Notes under the pieces: model-generated
What the model was told of the DNA's origin: nothing
The model's database searches: none
The model's input: only the letters and a program-made list of their open reading frames with translations
Shown here: positions 10,190 through 21,442 of the stretch, piece after piece
How the letters are laid out: each line of letters begins with the position of its first letter
How positions within the stretch are numbered: position 1 is the stretch's first letter
Assembly (NCBI RefSeq): GCF_023159225.1
Contig: NC_063168.1
Span: 46,944,562 to 47,008,561 of the forward strand
DNA from: Perognathus longimembris pacificus
Lineage: Eukaryota > Chordata > Mammalia > Rodentia > Heteromyidae
Reading direction: 5' to 3'
Length of the DNA: 64,000 bases
Made by a program: the position numbers and the translations under genes

Positions 10190-10665
10190 AAAAACACTAA
10201 ACTAGATTCCTTGGAAGAACAAAGGGAAGTTCACATACATTCAGACTTTTCTGCTTGTAGAGATTGAGTCCTTGGCTGTGAACTCGGGCTGAATAGAGCA
10301 TTCTAAAGTAATCTGACATCCCTGGAGGGTGTAGGCCATTTGCTTTTAGAATTATGCCCTAATACATTTTAATTTGTTTGTTGCCATGAAGATTAAGCCA
10401 GAAGACAGAGCCTCACCTTCATTGACAGGCAGGCTGCCACAGGCCTTATAATAATCCATTCTGCAGAGATTTGCAAATCACACTTACATTAATTACAGTA
10501 GTTCAACCAATTTAAGACCCCATCCCTGTAAGATAAACCATTATTATATGTATTATTTTTTAAAGGTGCTAATTAAAGTATAACCAGCTACCTTTGTAAG
10601 ATTTATTTGGAATCCCTAGCTACTAAGGGTGAAAAAGTGTCTTAAATAAAATGAAATGCAGTGCT
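10190..10665. other. repeat-free AT-rich block (candidate conserved element)
   Basis: No interspersed repeat is visible. The block is rich in homeodomain-type TAATTA/ATTAA cores (for example 'cattaattacagtag', 'tgctaattaaagta') and has a TGACAGGCAG-like site. This texture is typical of mammalian conserved non-coding elements, but conservation cannot be assessed from one sequence. Confidence 0.3.
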
Positions 10666-12225
10666 TCTCAGGACCTCAACCTAGATGATAGCTATAACTA
10701 TCCCACTCTTTCAGAACAGGAAAGGAGAGCTGCAAGAATTACCCTAACCTCAAGCATAGCATAAGCTCCTCCCTGCCATCCACTATCGATGACTGGTGTG
10801 AGCCACTGGTACCTGATATCTGCATGGTTCTTAACATTCTTAGTGCTGAACTTCACACCAATTTGATTGTTTTATTATATCTAGGGGCAGCTTGATGCTC
10901 CTTCACCCCCTCACTCCACCTCTGCACTCCACTGTTGAGTGTTGCACAGCCTGGTAAGTATAAGGAAAATCCTTGGCTACTTAACCAGCTAGTAGGGGAT
11001 CTATGCCTTTCTTCCCTCCACCGGTCACATTAGGGGCACAGTCCTCAAACCAGGCGTTCCTTGGCTTGCAGGGAAGGATACTGAAGTTATTATTCTCCTC
11101 AGTGTGCTGCAGCCTACTGAAAAGGATCTACCTCCTGACCCTTCCTCTGCTTGAAAGCTCTAGTTCTGGGGTGAACCCAATTCTGATCACAACTCCCAAC
11201 CCCAGCAGGAAGATACCTGGGTCTGCCTCTTGGATAAAGTAAAGGTGTAAGCAGCACCCTCTATAAGAACAAAGAGACCAGGGAACCTGGCCTGAACCCT
11301 GAGCACTAGAGAGCTGTGCATATTGCTGTAAGGAAACTCAGTCATGAGAAACAGAGAAGCCATCACTTAAAAGGCCAAATTATGAGTCTTTATAGGAGAG
11401 CTGGGAGACTGCTGGTGGACTCTTGTCTCAAAGACCAGCAGCCCCAAATGCAGCTAGCAGAAAGCTTATATAGGCCAAAAACCACAGAAGGTGTGTGGAA
11501 CCAAATCTAACAAAACTGTTATACATGAGCAGAGCAAATCAGATGAAAACACTTAAACCTAATAGAAATGTTAAATAAAAGCAAAGCATCTAGAAAAACA
11601 ATTGGGGGAAATCAAGGCCCAATTAAGCTGGGAGAAGCCCAGACTCAGTTTTCTTACTTCAATATCACAATACAAAAACAAATAAAAACTTAAAACATTC
11701 TTTAAACCTCACAACACTTGGACTGAGAAGCCTGTGATCACCAGCACAGGCACAGCATAGCCCATGGCTCTAAATATCCACATTCATTCTGAACACAGCT
11801 CAGGTCTCCGGCTCCATAATACTTTGCTTAGTTTTCCTAAATCAACACAACTACATCCGAAGGTCACCAAGGTCTGGGGATGCTTCTGAACATACAGACA
11901 GACCCTGTCTCAAAACATGAATCCTATCTCAAATCACGAAGAGCATCTGACAGAAATGCTTAGGTCAAAGAGGAAACGTGCAAACTTCCCTTTGGATAGC
12001 ATGCATGAATGAAAGCAATAGTCTTGCTTCACTGAAGTCTCTTTCTCAGGAGTGCCAAATGATCCACTTCCCTGCTTCTCCTTGTTTCCATGTGGTATTA
12101 ATAGGTGCACAGGGAAGCTGAGGCCCATTGTGAAATACAGAGGCCTAATGCTCTTAAATGGACAGTAGATTGAGGTCTGGCTTCTGCGCTGGCAAAAGAT
12201 TCAAATGTATCTTCCAACAGAAAAT
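10666..12225. other. unassigned non-coding stretch
   Basis: No gene or clear repeat is recognised. Reading frames are short and unsupported. Confidence 0.4.
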
Positions 12226-12440
12226 TGTTTTACTTTGGTAAAAAAAACAAAAAAAATTTAATTAAATCCTCCAAGGTTAAAGATGTTTGATTTTACCCAA
12301 AAAACCTTATTTAGAGTTGTAATAGCCATTAATCATGTTGATATTTGCTTTTAATATCAAATAGGCAAAAAAGTAACTTTTTTGAAAACAGCAACTTAAT
12401 TTAAAATTTGTAATTCACAGTCTATTACAGTTTACACATT
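12226..12440. other. AT-rich repeat-free block
   Basis: The sequence is very AT-rich, with ATTTAATTAAAT, TTAATCATG and TTAATATCAAAT motifs and no repeat signature. It could be a conserved enhancer-like or matrix-attachment-like element, or simply AT-rich intergenic DNA. Confidence 0.25.
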
Positions 12441-12680
12441 TGCTTAACATACACTTGATTTTTTATTTACTTGTTTAATTATCTTATCATTATGTAGTTG
12501 TACAAAGGAATTGCCATTTAACAAAGCAGTTTATCAGTGCAATATATCTTGATCTTTTTATAGACTTGGAATGAATATGAGCTGAAACTATGACAAAAAC
12601 AGAAAAGACAATGGATCTTAGAAAAGAGAAAAGAATTAAAAAGAAATAGAAAACAAATAATAAATGAAAATACTTACTTA
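12441..12680. other. unassigned non-coding stretch
   Basis: AT-rich, with nothing recognised. Confidence 0.4.
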
Positions 12681-12904
12681 AAAAACAACCCTGAGGGGCT
12701 GGGGATATGGCCTAGTGGCAAGAGCGCTTGCCTCGTATACATGAAGCCCTGGGTTCAATTCTCCAGCACCACATATATAGAAAATGGCCAGAAGTGGCGC
12801 TGTGGCTCAAGTGGCAGAGTGCTAGCCTTGAGCAAAAGGAAGCCAGGGACAGTGCTCAGGCCTTGAGTCCAAGCCCCAGGAATGGCCAAAAAAAACAACC
12901 CTGA
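12681..12904 (+). mobile_element. ID-dimer SINE with perfect target-site duplication
   Basis: The element (12695-12890) is flanked by a perfect 14-bp duplication, aaaaacaaccctga, at 12681-12694 and 12891-12904. The nick site reads TTA/AAAAAC, the L1 endonuclease type. The head has an intact A-box-like region and B box 'ggttcaattct'. The shared tail module follows. It is a fairly young insertion. Confidence 0.97.
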
Positions 12905-13109
12905 AAACAATGAAAGCAGAAACACTTCTGTCATCCTGACCCATATCTAATTTGAAACAAAATTGCCAATTCTTGACTTAATTACTGATCAAGAACAATA
13001 TGAAAATTAGCAAGAAAAGTATTCCCATCAAATGTGCAACTTGAACTCGTTATTGCAACAACTTTCATTCATCAGAAATGCTGACTCTACACATTTAAAA
13101 AAATATCAT

Positions 13110-13312
13110 CGGGCTGGGAATATGGCCTAGTGGCAAGAATGCTTGCCTCATATACATGAAGCCCTGGGTTCGATTCCCCAGCACCACATATATAGAAAAT
13201 TATCCAGAAGTGGCACTGTGGCTCAAGTGGCAGAATGCTAGCCTTGAGCAAGAAGAAGCCAGGGACAGTGCTCAGGCCCTGAGTCCAAGGCCCCAGGACT
13301 GGCAAAACAAAA
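13110..13312 (+). mobile_element. ID-dimer SINE
   Basis: The full dimer starts at 'gggctgggaatatggcc', has the B box 'ggttcgattcc', and ends at 'caggactggcaaaacaaaaa'. The left flank 'aaaatatcat' resembles units of the AT tract that follows the 3' end, so the tract may have absorbed the 3' duplication. Confidence 0.95.
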
Positions 13313-13400
13313 AACATATACATATATATATATATATATATCATGATATATATCATTATATATATATATATCATGATATATATATATATATATATCATTA
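13313..13400. repeat. (AT)n tract with TCATGATATA interruptions
   Basis: The AT runs are punctuated by TCATGA (twice) and TCATTA (twice). Much of it is self-complementary and could form hairpins or cruciforms. It directly follows a SINE tail. Confidence 0.92.
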
Positions 13401-13590
13401 TGAGGTACCTTTGTCAAGCTAGGAGGCGAGAATGTATTTTAACAGTGTGTTGGATTGACTTACAATGTTTCAATATTTGGACATAGGGCATGCAAATTCC
13501 CCTCTGCACCTACAGGAGACCTCACAAGTGGGGTCAGGAACTTGTGGAAGCCAAACAGGAAGCTATGGGAAGTTTCCATGGAAAAGAGCT
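13401..13590. other. unassigned non-coding stretch
   Basis: Nothing is recognised. Confidence 0.4.
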
Positions 13591-13740
13591 TGGCTTCCGA
13601 GCTCCAATCACAACTCTGCTACTTACTGGATACCAACTCTGGAGGGCCTCAGTTTTCATGTGTCTTCATGGGCATAGTAAAATCTAGCTCATACTAAGTA
13701 CTCCACACATAAACATTCCTCTTAGTCTGTAAGTACTTAT
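13591..13740 (+). mobile_element. MIR: MIR SINE fragment
   Basis: Forward MIR landmarks are visible: 'caactctgctacttactgga', 'gggcctcagttttcatgtgt' and a worn 3' end. Confidence 0.7.
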
Positions 13741-13744
13741 AAGA

Positions 13745-13848
13745 GTCTTAGGGACTTTCCTGCCCGTGTTGGCTTTGAACCATAATCCTCATATCTCAGC
13801 TTCCTAGTAGCTATGATTATAGGTGTGAGCCACCAGCACCCAGTTCTG
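13745..13848 (-). mobile_element. B1-like SINE head
   Basis: Reversed B1/7SL-like sequence is seen: 'tggctttgaaccataatcct', 'tctcagcttcctagtagct' and 'ggtgtgagccaccagcaccc'. The tRNA-derived tail is missing. Confidence 0.85.
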
Positions 13849-14955
13849 TAAGTACTTTTTTATTGTTCTCCATCTGCCTTCCACAATTTCATTCAGTTCA
13901 TTCAGTGGCTTCCACTGAGCATTACATTTACACAAATGACCTTGGTGCACTGCTTGAGATCAAGGTCACAGAAAGTACTCCCATTAAGTCTGGCTTTTCT
14001 ACCTAGGACATCAACAGGCGACTCCAGGATTCCACACGTGTGCAACATGAGAACCCCTGCCAGGTGTGTTGTATAAATGAGGAAATGGGAACAAGCCTGT
14101 GTTCCTGGCTTTTGGTGAAGAAACTCAGGCAGTCCAGTAAAGGTATGGCTGTGCTGGCAATTTGCATTTTCCTTCCAGGTGGAATCCAGCTAATACTGAA
14201 TCCTGGATCCTCTCAACCATTACCAAGGCAGAGCACTTGTGAGAACAGCAAACTCACCCAGAAAGCATCGAAGATCCTACTGACAAAGATGGACCTTTGA
14301 GCAGGCCAGTAGGTGCCTCGTTTGCACATCACATACACTGAGGGGAAAATGACCTCTGCCTGGTGCCTGGAAAAAGCCTACTGGAAGGACACAAACTGAG
14401 GTATAAGATCCGCCCTAAGACAGTTCTGACATGAACAGGTTTCTGTGCATCCACAGGATAGACTGCACTGTCCAGAGTAGCCTGTCATGAAGTGCTGAGG
14501 AACCCTAAAAAAGAATTCCTCTCTCTCTCTACCACAGCTGTGAGACTAGGCCATGTGACACAGAGTCAGGAACCAGGCACTGCCAGTCACCCCCTCCCCC
14601 ATAGCCAGGTGGATGATGCCAGCCACAGTGAACTTGGCTAGTTTCCCCCAATGAACAGTAAGACTAATGACAGCTGTCCAGCTTGCTACACAGAGGTGGT
14701 TGTGAACCATCTGTGACGACACCCATAGTACCCAGCAGGTGTTACTCTCCTTCCTCTCAAGACTATATGTCGGAGCCATCTTTGATGTTCTATATATTGG
14801 TATAACTAAAATAGGCAGAAGTTATATAACCTTCAATGAGTTCATAACGTCATTGAGGTCTTTATCTGTGAAGTCCTCTGAAGTCCTTTCTGGCATCATA
14901 AGTCTTGCCCAGAGGCCTGGGGAAGATGCAGAATAGCTAATAGGGATTACTCACC
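13849..14955. other. unassigned non-coding stretch
   Basis: No gene or named repeat is recognised. Frames up to 86 codons have no support. Confidence 0.4.
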
Positions 14956-15080
14956 CTTACTAACCATAGTGACTTACTAGGTACTGGCTTCAGCGCTTAG
15001 CTTATATGCACCCTTTCTTACTGTCAGCTACCCAATGAGGTAGATATCACACAATTCCATTTGGCATGTGGAGGTAAAGC
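14956..15080 (-). mobile_element. MIR: MIR SINE fragment
   Basis: Reversed MIR: 'tgacttactaggtactggct', 'cccaatgaggtagatatcac' and 'ggcatgtggaggtaaagcc'. Confidence 0.6.
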
Positions 15081-15204
15081 CAGTGCATTTATGTTACTAC
15101 CTGGAATTAGAATGCCCAAGGTAAGTCAATGCCTCCTCTCAAGAACATCAAGTTTCATGATAAGTCAAGTTTGATCATGCTAAATGACACGAGAAGGACT
15201 TGAC

Positions 15205-15412
15205 AGTAGCCAGGACTTACTATGTGCCACTAACTATGCACCAAGCATGGTTCTCACAACAGATAATTCATTTCATGCTCATCACATCTCAAAGTCAAAA
15301 CTATTATCTGCACAGAGAGGTAGACAACTGCCCGGAGTCCCACAGCTTCTAAGAGAAGCAGGATTTGAATTCAGGTAGCCTGGCTTCAGAGCCTATCAAC
15401 TATAGTGGTCCA
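15205..15412 (-). mobile_element. MIR: MIR SINE, nearly full length
   Basis: Reversed MIR is well preserved: 'ggacttactatgtgccacta', 'atgctcatcacatctcaaag', 'agaggtagacaactgcccgg' and 'ggatttgaattcaggtagcc'. The final tRNA-like head ends near 'atcaactatagtgg'. Confidence 0.85.
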
Positions 15413-16354
15413 TAAAAGACACTTGACCATTTTGTTAACCTGGAAAAGGACAACTATCCTGGGGCAGGCTTTTGGGTAGGGGCACTGGAGAAGATGCCAA
15501 ATAATTCACTGGAGTTCAATAAGTTAGAGCAGAAAAGGGCATCCTACACTGCAGGAATAGTACAGTACAAGGCAACAACACAGAAACAGCATGTCACTGT
15601 TGTCAAAGGAAATCAAGCAAGGTTAGAGTGTATAGGGTGGAGCAGAGTTACAGGACATAATATTTTCTATACTTTTCTACATACATGAAATTTTAAAAAG
15701 CAGTATCATGCTAAAAGCAGCAGCTATCTGCATGGACAAATGTGCAGGGTCCTTTGGCCTGGTGTAGCTCTGCTCTGCTCTGCTCCTCTACCTGGGCAGG
15801 ACCAGTAGATATGGACATGAAGGGGACAATGAGCTCCCTGGGAGCAGGATGCATGTTTTAAAGTAGCCAGCTGATATTTAGGCTAGGCTGAGAATCCAGC
15901 GTAGACATACAACAACAGACTAGGCAAACTGAAAATGTTCCAGGGTTTAAGATTTGAGTGAGCAGAGCAGGGATGTGGAGGAGGGGAAGAAGCCAAAGAC
16001 AGAAAGGAAGAGTCTGAGGTCAGAGGGGGCATTTGCCAATGGCAGGTGAAAGGTCTGGTTCACAGTAACAGATACACCGAGACCAAGATGGATCAGTAGC
16101 CATGAGACGGGCCCAGCAGGTTTGCTGGCATAGGTTCCTGGAAACATTAGTGAGAGAGCTACAGGAAGGAAAGAGATGCTGACCTCATCTCTTTGGGAAG
16201 GCTGAAAGGGGTCCCTTAACACACTAATCATGCTGGTATACCTCCAAATATGCAGGGGTGAGCAGTATAGAAGTTAAAGGAAGACTTTGTAAAACAGCAT
16301 CTAGGTCTTTTGTTCCATGCTGTTACCTGGAATTTAAGGTTCCGGTTCAAGGGA
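15413..16354. other. unassigned non-coding stretch
   Basis: Nothing is recognised with confidence. The segment around 15650-15705 weakly resembles the terminal part of an L1M 3' UTR. Confidence 0.35.
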
Positions 16355-16580
16355 ATGCAAGGGGAGAAGAGAGAAGAGGAGGGAAAAGAAGAAAAGGGGA
16401 GGGAAGGAGAGGGGAGGGAGAAGAGAAGGGAAGAGGAAAGAGGGAAGGGGGAAGGGAATAGAAGGGAAGGAGGAAAGGATGAGGAAAGGAAATGGGAGGG
16501 GAGGACAGGGGAGAGGAAGGGAAGGGAAGGGAAGGGAAGGGAAGGGGAAGGGAAAGGGAAGGGGGAAGGGGAACAATGAC
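16355..16580. repeat. polypurine (GGGAA/GGAAG)n tract
   Basis: About 220 bases are almost entirely purine on the plus strand, with irregular GGGAA, GGAGAGG and GAAGG units. Long mirror-like polypurine tracts can form triplex DNA. Frames on both strands here are low-complexity artefacts. Confidence 0.95.
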
Positions 16581-16889
16581 AGTCCCTTCTCCATAGTGTT
16601 TCATAGACAATAAATATTGGCCATAGTTATGGATAGTAAGTCAAATAATTGGAGACTGAGAAGCCTAATAGCATTATAATCTAAAATGTGCATTCCAAGA
16701 GAAAGGCAGGACATTGGATAGAGCGAAGGATAGAGCAATGAGCAATCAGAGACCTTCCAGAGTCTTCCACCAGGGATTGGATTGTCAGATGGTATTGATA
16801 CTCTTCTTGAGGTTTCTAGGGACAGCAATGCCCATTTTCTCCCCTGGGTACTTTGAGCCACTGAGAAGATCTGCACTGGGGACTGTCCC
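16581..16889. other. unassigned non-coding stretch
   Basis: No feature is recognised. Confidence 0.4.
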
Positions 16890-17340
16890 AGAATAAAGTA
16901 TGAGTGAGAACAAACAAGAACCTTGCTTCATTCAGGCAAGGAACCTCTCCTTAAAAGATAAGAAGAAACCCCAGCTTGCAATGCAATTTCTTCCTTCTGC
17001 TCTGTCTGGGCAATGTATTTTCAAATACAAAAATTTCTCCCTGAATAATTCATTATTCAAAGGAAACGCCAGCCCAGAGTGCTCCGCTCCATTTATTCTG
17101 GCAGAATAGCTAATATAGGACCATGTGTATGTGTTTCTGAAAAGGATCCACATGAGAAATCGCTTTTTAAAACGTCAATATCCGAGAAGACAAGCAGAGA
17201 GTTTAAAAGGGCCATAATTCATAAATCAATGATGCCGCACTCCTGAGGAAGCTTTCTGCACTGACTGGTCAACAATTCCATTTGCAACAAGGCAAAACAT
17301 CTGTGTTCCAGGGGGGTCCACCAGCTGCTTTTCAGGACAA
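16890..17340. other. repeat-free, CpG-retaining block (candidate conserved element)
   Basis: No repeat is visible. CpGs persist in otherwise AT-rich sequence (aacgcc, ctccgctcc, atcgctt, aacgtcaatatccgag, gccgcac), and homeobox-like ATTCATTATTC and AATTCATAAATCA cores occur. The balanced composition and lack of decay suggest constraint, but this is only an inference. Confidence 0.3.
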
Positions 17341-18060
17341 AGACAGGAGGTTCTCAGGATGATCCGAATCCTATTCGTTAGGATAGCTATCATGTGATCA
17401 ACATCTACCAGTTTCTGTGAGGATCTCCATAACCAGAATAATCAGAAACACAGTTCCTCATCCTCTTTGCCTCAATTTTCAAGCCAGTTAGCATGAGGCC
17501 TTTGCCCTTGTCCTGGACAAGCAACAGCCCAAGTTTCCGCTGACAAACCTACTGGTGAGAAATGTAAACCTCCTTGCTGTTGTTGATGGCTACAGATACC
17601 TTAACCAAAGCAAAGCGGTGGGCCTGTACCATGACTGCAGGCATAGAACCCACCACTGAAAATGGCTAAGGGTCCAGTCCTATGCTGATCCAGGATTCAA
17701 AGCAAGAGTGGCAACAGGCAGACCAGTAACTGGAATCCATTCCTTACAGCTGCTTTTTGACACAAATGTCACAAAATGACCTGAAGTTTGGGCTGGTTAA
17801 TAATTCTCCTTGCAGGGAACAAAACAGCACATGGGTCAGCTGTCAGGGTTCCCAAAGAGCAGGGGTTTGGAATAGGCTAAGTGTAATATTCTTCTTCCTT
17901 CTTCCTCTCAGCTTGCTTCCCATCCCCCTGAGCTATCTAACCAAATATAGAACACACTGTGGAAGAAGGAAGAGACAAACTGAGCAGAACAGTGACCCAA
18001 TGAGACTGAGAGCCAGTAAGATTCAGACTTGTTTTCACCATTCATCCCTTATAGCTTTTT
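17341..18060. other. unassigned non-coding stretch
   Basis: No repeat or gene is recognised. A 125-codon plus frame (17757-18134) runs into the adjoining SINE and has no family resemblance. Confidence 0.4.
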
Positions 18061-18061
18061 G

Positions 18062-18388
18062 GAGAACTTTTCTGAAAGTATTAGAGATTAAATTCAGGAC
18101 CTCTCAGCCACTAAACAAGTATTCTACCACTTGAACCACAACCCATAGTCCTTTTAATGTTTACTTAATTTTTGAAATAGGGTCTCATGCTTTTACCCAG
18201 ACGCACCTGAGACCACAATCATCCTATCTCTGTCTCCCAAGTAACTGGGATTAAACCTGTGCACCACCATGCCTGACTTGTTCTGTGAGACAGGATTTTG
18301 GTAACTTTCTGCCCTTGCTGGCCTTTGAACTATGAACCGCCTATTTCTACTACCAAGTAGCTGGGATTACAGGCGTGAGTCTGGCAAC
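18062..18388 (-). mobile_element. two adjoining reversed B1/ID-type SINE pieces
   Basis: From left to right there is an ID-like 3' part ('attaaattcaggacctctca', 'ctaccacttgaaccacaacc'), a B1-like part ending at 'gtgcaccaccatgcctgact', and a second B1-like head ending at 'gctgggattacaggcgtgag'. It is either a composite with a duplicated head or two old insertions end to end. Confidence 0.8.
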
Positions 18389-18492
18389 CTCTCAGCTTTA
18401 TTATGGTCATCGGAAAGCTTTCCAGGGCACTTTGTTCACTGAATAACCCTTTTGCACCCTGTTTAAAAATCTACTGAGAAGCAAGGAATAAT

Positions 18493-18626
18493 AAGAATTA
18501 ATTAACTGTGGGTGGGGACAGGAGGGTACAAGAGAAGAAGTGCCATTGTCTGGTTATCTGACTTATGTAACTGTAAATGCTCTGTACAGCATCTTTATAA
18601 TAACAAATGAAAAAGAATTAATTAAC
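18493..18626 (+). mobile_element. L1: 106-bp L1 3'-end insertion with perfect duplication
   Basis: The insert at 18507-18612 is the lineage L1 3' UTR end only ('acttatgtaactgtaaatgc', 'tctgtacagcatctttataa'). It is bounded by a perfect 14-bp duplication, aagaattaattaac, at 18493-18506 and 18613-18626. It is an extreme 5' truncation. Confidence 0.85.
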
Positions 18627-18649
18627 CTACCTTGTTTCTTTATCAATAT

Positions 18650-18860
18650 TTATGACAGGGTGTGTGTATTTATAGTAAGCCTCTTCTCATTTAATCCTAA
18701 AAACAATTTTTAGAGGAAGAAACTATTCTTAACTCCATTTAACAAGGAAACCCTAGCAAAGAGAGGTTAGGAAAAATTCCCAAGGTCACACAGCAAGTGG
18801 TAAAAGTGAAACATGAACTTGAACCCTTTGGCGCATGAAGCCATACTCAGCCACTGCAGA
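18650..18860 (-). mobile_element. MIR: MIR SINE fragment
   Basis: Reversed MIR: 'gcctcttctcatttaatcct', 'aactccatttaacaaggaaa', 'agagaggttaggaaaaattc' and 'cccaaggtcacacagcaagt'. Confidence 0.85.
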
Positions 18861-18979
18861 CTCCTGTGAGGTTGATTTAGGGGAAGAAGCTGAGTAGAAG
18901 TAGTGAAGGGGGAGAAGGGATGGCTTCTTCTTGTGTTGGAGATAATGACTGCACGTGGCTAGTGACAACTTAACACTGA

Positions 18980-19110
18980 GTGCTGAGTGCTTGCTGTGTG
19001 CAACTAAGCACCTAAGTGCACATGGCCATTTGTAGCACCCCGTGGATTCAGACTCATGATACTCATTTGGCAGATGAGGATATAGACACATAGAAAAGCA
19101 CTGCAGTTCA
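18980..19110 (-). mobile_element. MIR: MIR SINE fragment
   Basis: Reversed MIR: 'tgagtgcttgctgtgtgcaa' and 'tcatttggcagatgaggata'. It lies in the same orientation as the MIR just upstream but is a separate copy, because the same segment of the family is repeated. Confidence 0.65.
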
Positions 19111-19194
19111 TGCATTCTACAGCCAGAATCTCATGTCGACAGCCAGGGCCGTGCATCTGCTTTTATCAGCTGTGCTCTCCTGGAGTGAGAGCTG
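19111..19194. other. unassigned non-coding stretch
   Basis: Nothing is recognised. Confidence 0.4.
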
Positions 19195-19400
19195 GCAGGG
19201 AACGTCAGGCTTCAGACAGAAGCATGTTTACACGCATCTGGAAAAGGCAGTCCTTAAGGAAAATGTGAGCACTTTGTACAGCTTCCTGTAGTAATTCTAG
19301 GGTCAAATTAGCTATCTGAATTCAATTCCGTAGGTATTAATCAGGCTTCTGTGTAGTTACTCAGGATCAATCAATTGATCCCAGGCTTCAAGAAAGAAAA
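19195..19400. other. repeat-free block with an 8-bp palindrome
   Basis: No repeat is visible. At 19364-19381 the sequence is an inverted repeat, ggatcaat/attgatcc, with a 2-base centre. Nearby are TTAATCAGG and GAATTCAATTCCG. It is a candidate conserved regulatory element only. Confidence 0.25.
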
Positions 19401-20425
19401 CTGAAGGGGAAAAGAACAGGAAGAGTTAGACAGATTACAATGCAGATCCCATTGTCCACAGCAGTGCCTGAGGTAACATCATGAAGGGCACTCTGGGCTG
19501 GGGGAAGGCTCTGGCAGTGTCGGCTGGGGACTGGCCCTCCTGCCAGGTTGTGACTTTACAACCCCACTGAAAACCAGAGAGCTGTGTTTACAACACGCGG
19601 AGGTCTTTCCCTTGCATGTGTACTGTGACTCATTGTGGGTTTCAATCTTTCGGTAGCAAGACCCTTTTTACCTTTCATGGAAAGGTCAGGAGGTAGAGAG
19701 GGCATGAGAGAGCACAAAAGAAAAGAAAAGCTAAGAGAAAGGAAAAAGAAACCTCCATACTAAACTTTCTCTTTGTCAAAGTGAGCTGGCTGTGGACTGT
19801 AAGCGTCTACTTGTAGAGATTGTAGGGGCTGGGATGCAGGCCTTCTCTGTCTCCTTTGTCATATGTCTGGGGGTTCTAGCCCGTGCCCTTCTCAGAGGCT
19901 GCACCAGGTACAGACCACAGATCTCAGACAGCTGTGACTCCCCATGCCAGCTCCACCTCCGCCATCACAGTAACCATCTGGAGACAGCAAAATGAGGCCA
20001 TCGGTGGTGTGGTCAGAGCACCAGCATCCTTGAAAACTTCCGGAGAAGGCAAGTTAGAAAAATATAAAGTAAATTCACAAACCAGTTCTATCTAGTGTGT
20101 TCCTCTCCAGCCTTACCATCATCCCATCCTGCAGAAGCTGGAAAAGGAGCAGAAAAGGCAGAGGGTTACGCAAGGTTGCAAGCACAATGGCCACGACCCT
20201 GTGCCGCATCCGAGTCCCTGATATAGTGGCCATTTCCCGCAGCCCCACTTCCTCTCATTGTATTGCAGTGGAACAAAAATGTTACCGTGAGCAGCTCCTC
20301 AGCCTCCTAGGTTATTTCAGTAGATATATCCTACGAGCCTTGAAAACCCTGCTTTGTGTTCTGATAACAAGGTTAAAAATAGCACAGGCCCTATTTGTGA
20401 ATTTGCAAATGCAAATCAGAGACTG
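19401..20425. other. unassigned non-coding stretch
   Basis: No gene or repeat is recognised. The 162-codon plus frame at 20097-20585 is extended by the CA tract and is not supported. Confidence 0.4.
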
Positions 20426-20427
20426 GA

Positions 20428-20445
20428 ACACACATACACATACAA

Positions 20446-20497
<52 letters not shown>
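20428..20497. repeat. (CA)n microsatellite
   Basis: Imperfect CACATACA units lead into a pure CA run of about 20 units. Confidence 0.95.
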
Positions 20498-20498
<1 letters not shown>

Positions 20499-21350
20499 TA
20501 TGTATTCTTCTCAGCACATCCTGCAAGTTTTCCCTATCTGCTGCCTGTCTCCATCCATGTGCACATTCTCTTTCTCCTCCATTAATTGATAGCTTCAGCA
20601 TCACTCATTCAGCTGAACATTTAATCTCCTGCATTTATGTGCATCTTGTTGTCTCTCCCTCTCTTTTGAAGTTCTATGAGTCATCTAGAAAGGGTGTCAT
20701 TGGATGAGCCTCATTTGCTGCCCACAACTTACCCCAAAGTCCCCAGATCCACCTGCGGGTTCACTCAGTCCCATGCTGTGGCCAACCTTTCCCAGTGTCA
20801 ATAGCTGACCTAGAGACACCCCACTCATTCCAACTCATTATTCTAACTCATATTCCCTCCTCTGTCCCATTACACTTCATTCTACTGGCCTTTTTATTTG
20901 TTCTTCAAGACTAGCCACAAATATGCTCATGGAGTTGTGTCTAAAACTGTATTTTGCTAAGCTCCTAAACCTGGGCTCTGGCCCCAGGGGACACAAACTC
21001 ATGTTAGAGGCTCTGTGGTCCCAGTAGAGCCTATGACTACAGCCAGGTATCTCCCAGCTTGGTCATCAATCTCCCAGCAGATAAGACTCACTCTGGGTCT
21101 CTTATTCTATTCTTTCTATTCCCAAATCCATGTCATAGTCTGCATGGATAACACCTGGGGAATCCTGACTTGAATCAAAGCTTTAGGTGACTCATTGGGT
21201 GATTTGAGAAAAACTACCTTCATTTCACAGCTAACAGAAGGTTCTAGAACTGACTGGGTTTAAATCCCTGGGCTTCTTTTTTTTTGGTAAGTTATGCTGT
21301 GTAAGTTCTTTGTATTCCATGTCTGTAAAACAGGAATGTTAGTGGCTACC
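20498..21350. other. unassigned non-coding stretch
   Basis: Nothing is recognised. Confidence 0.4.
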
Positions 21351-21352
21351 CT

Positions 21353-21442
21353 GGCCTGGAGATGTGGCTCAGTAGTAGACCATTTGACTAACATGTGCAA
21401 GGCCCTTTGTTCCATCCCAGTACTATCAAAAAAAAGGGGGTA
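21353..21442 (+). mobile_element. ID-like SINE monomer
   Basis: 'ctggagatgtggctcagtag' is followed by 'gtgcaaggccctttgttcca' and an A-run. It is an old ID element without the second module. Confidence 0.8.

Noticed and set aside
20097..20585. 162-codon plus-strand reading frame
   Set aside because: Much of its length comes from the CA microsatellite. The remainder resembles nothing known.
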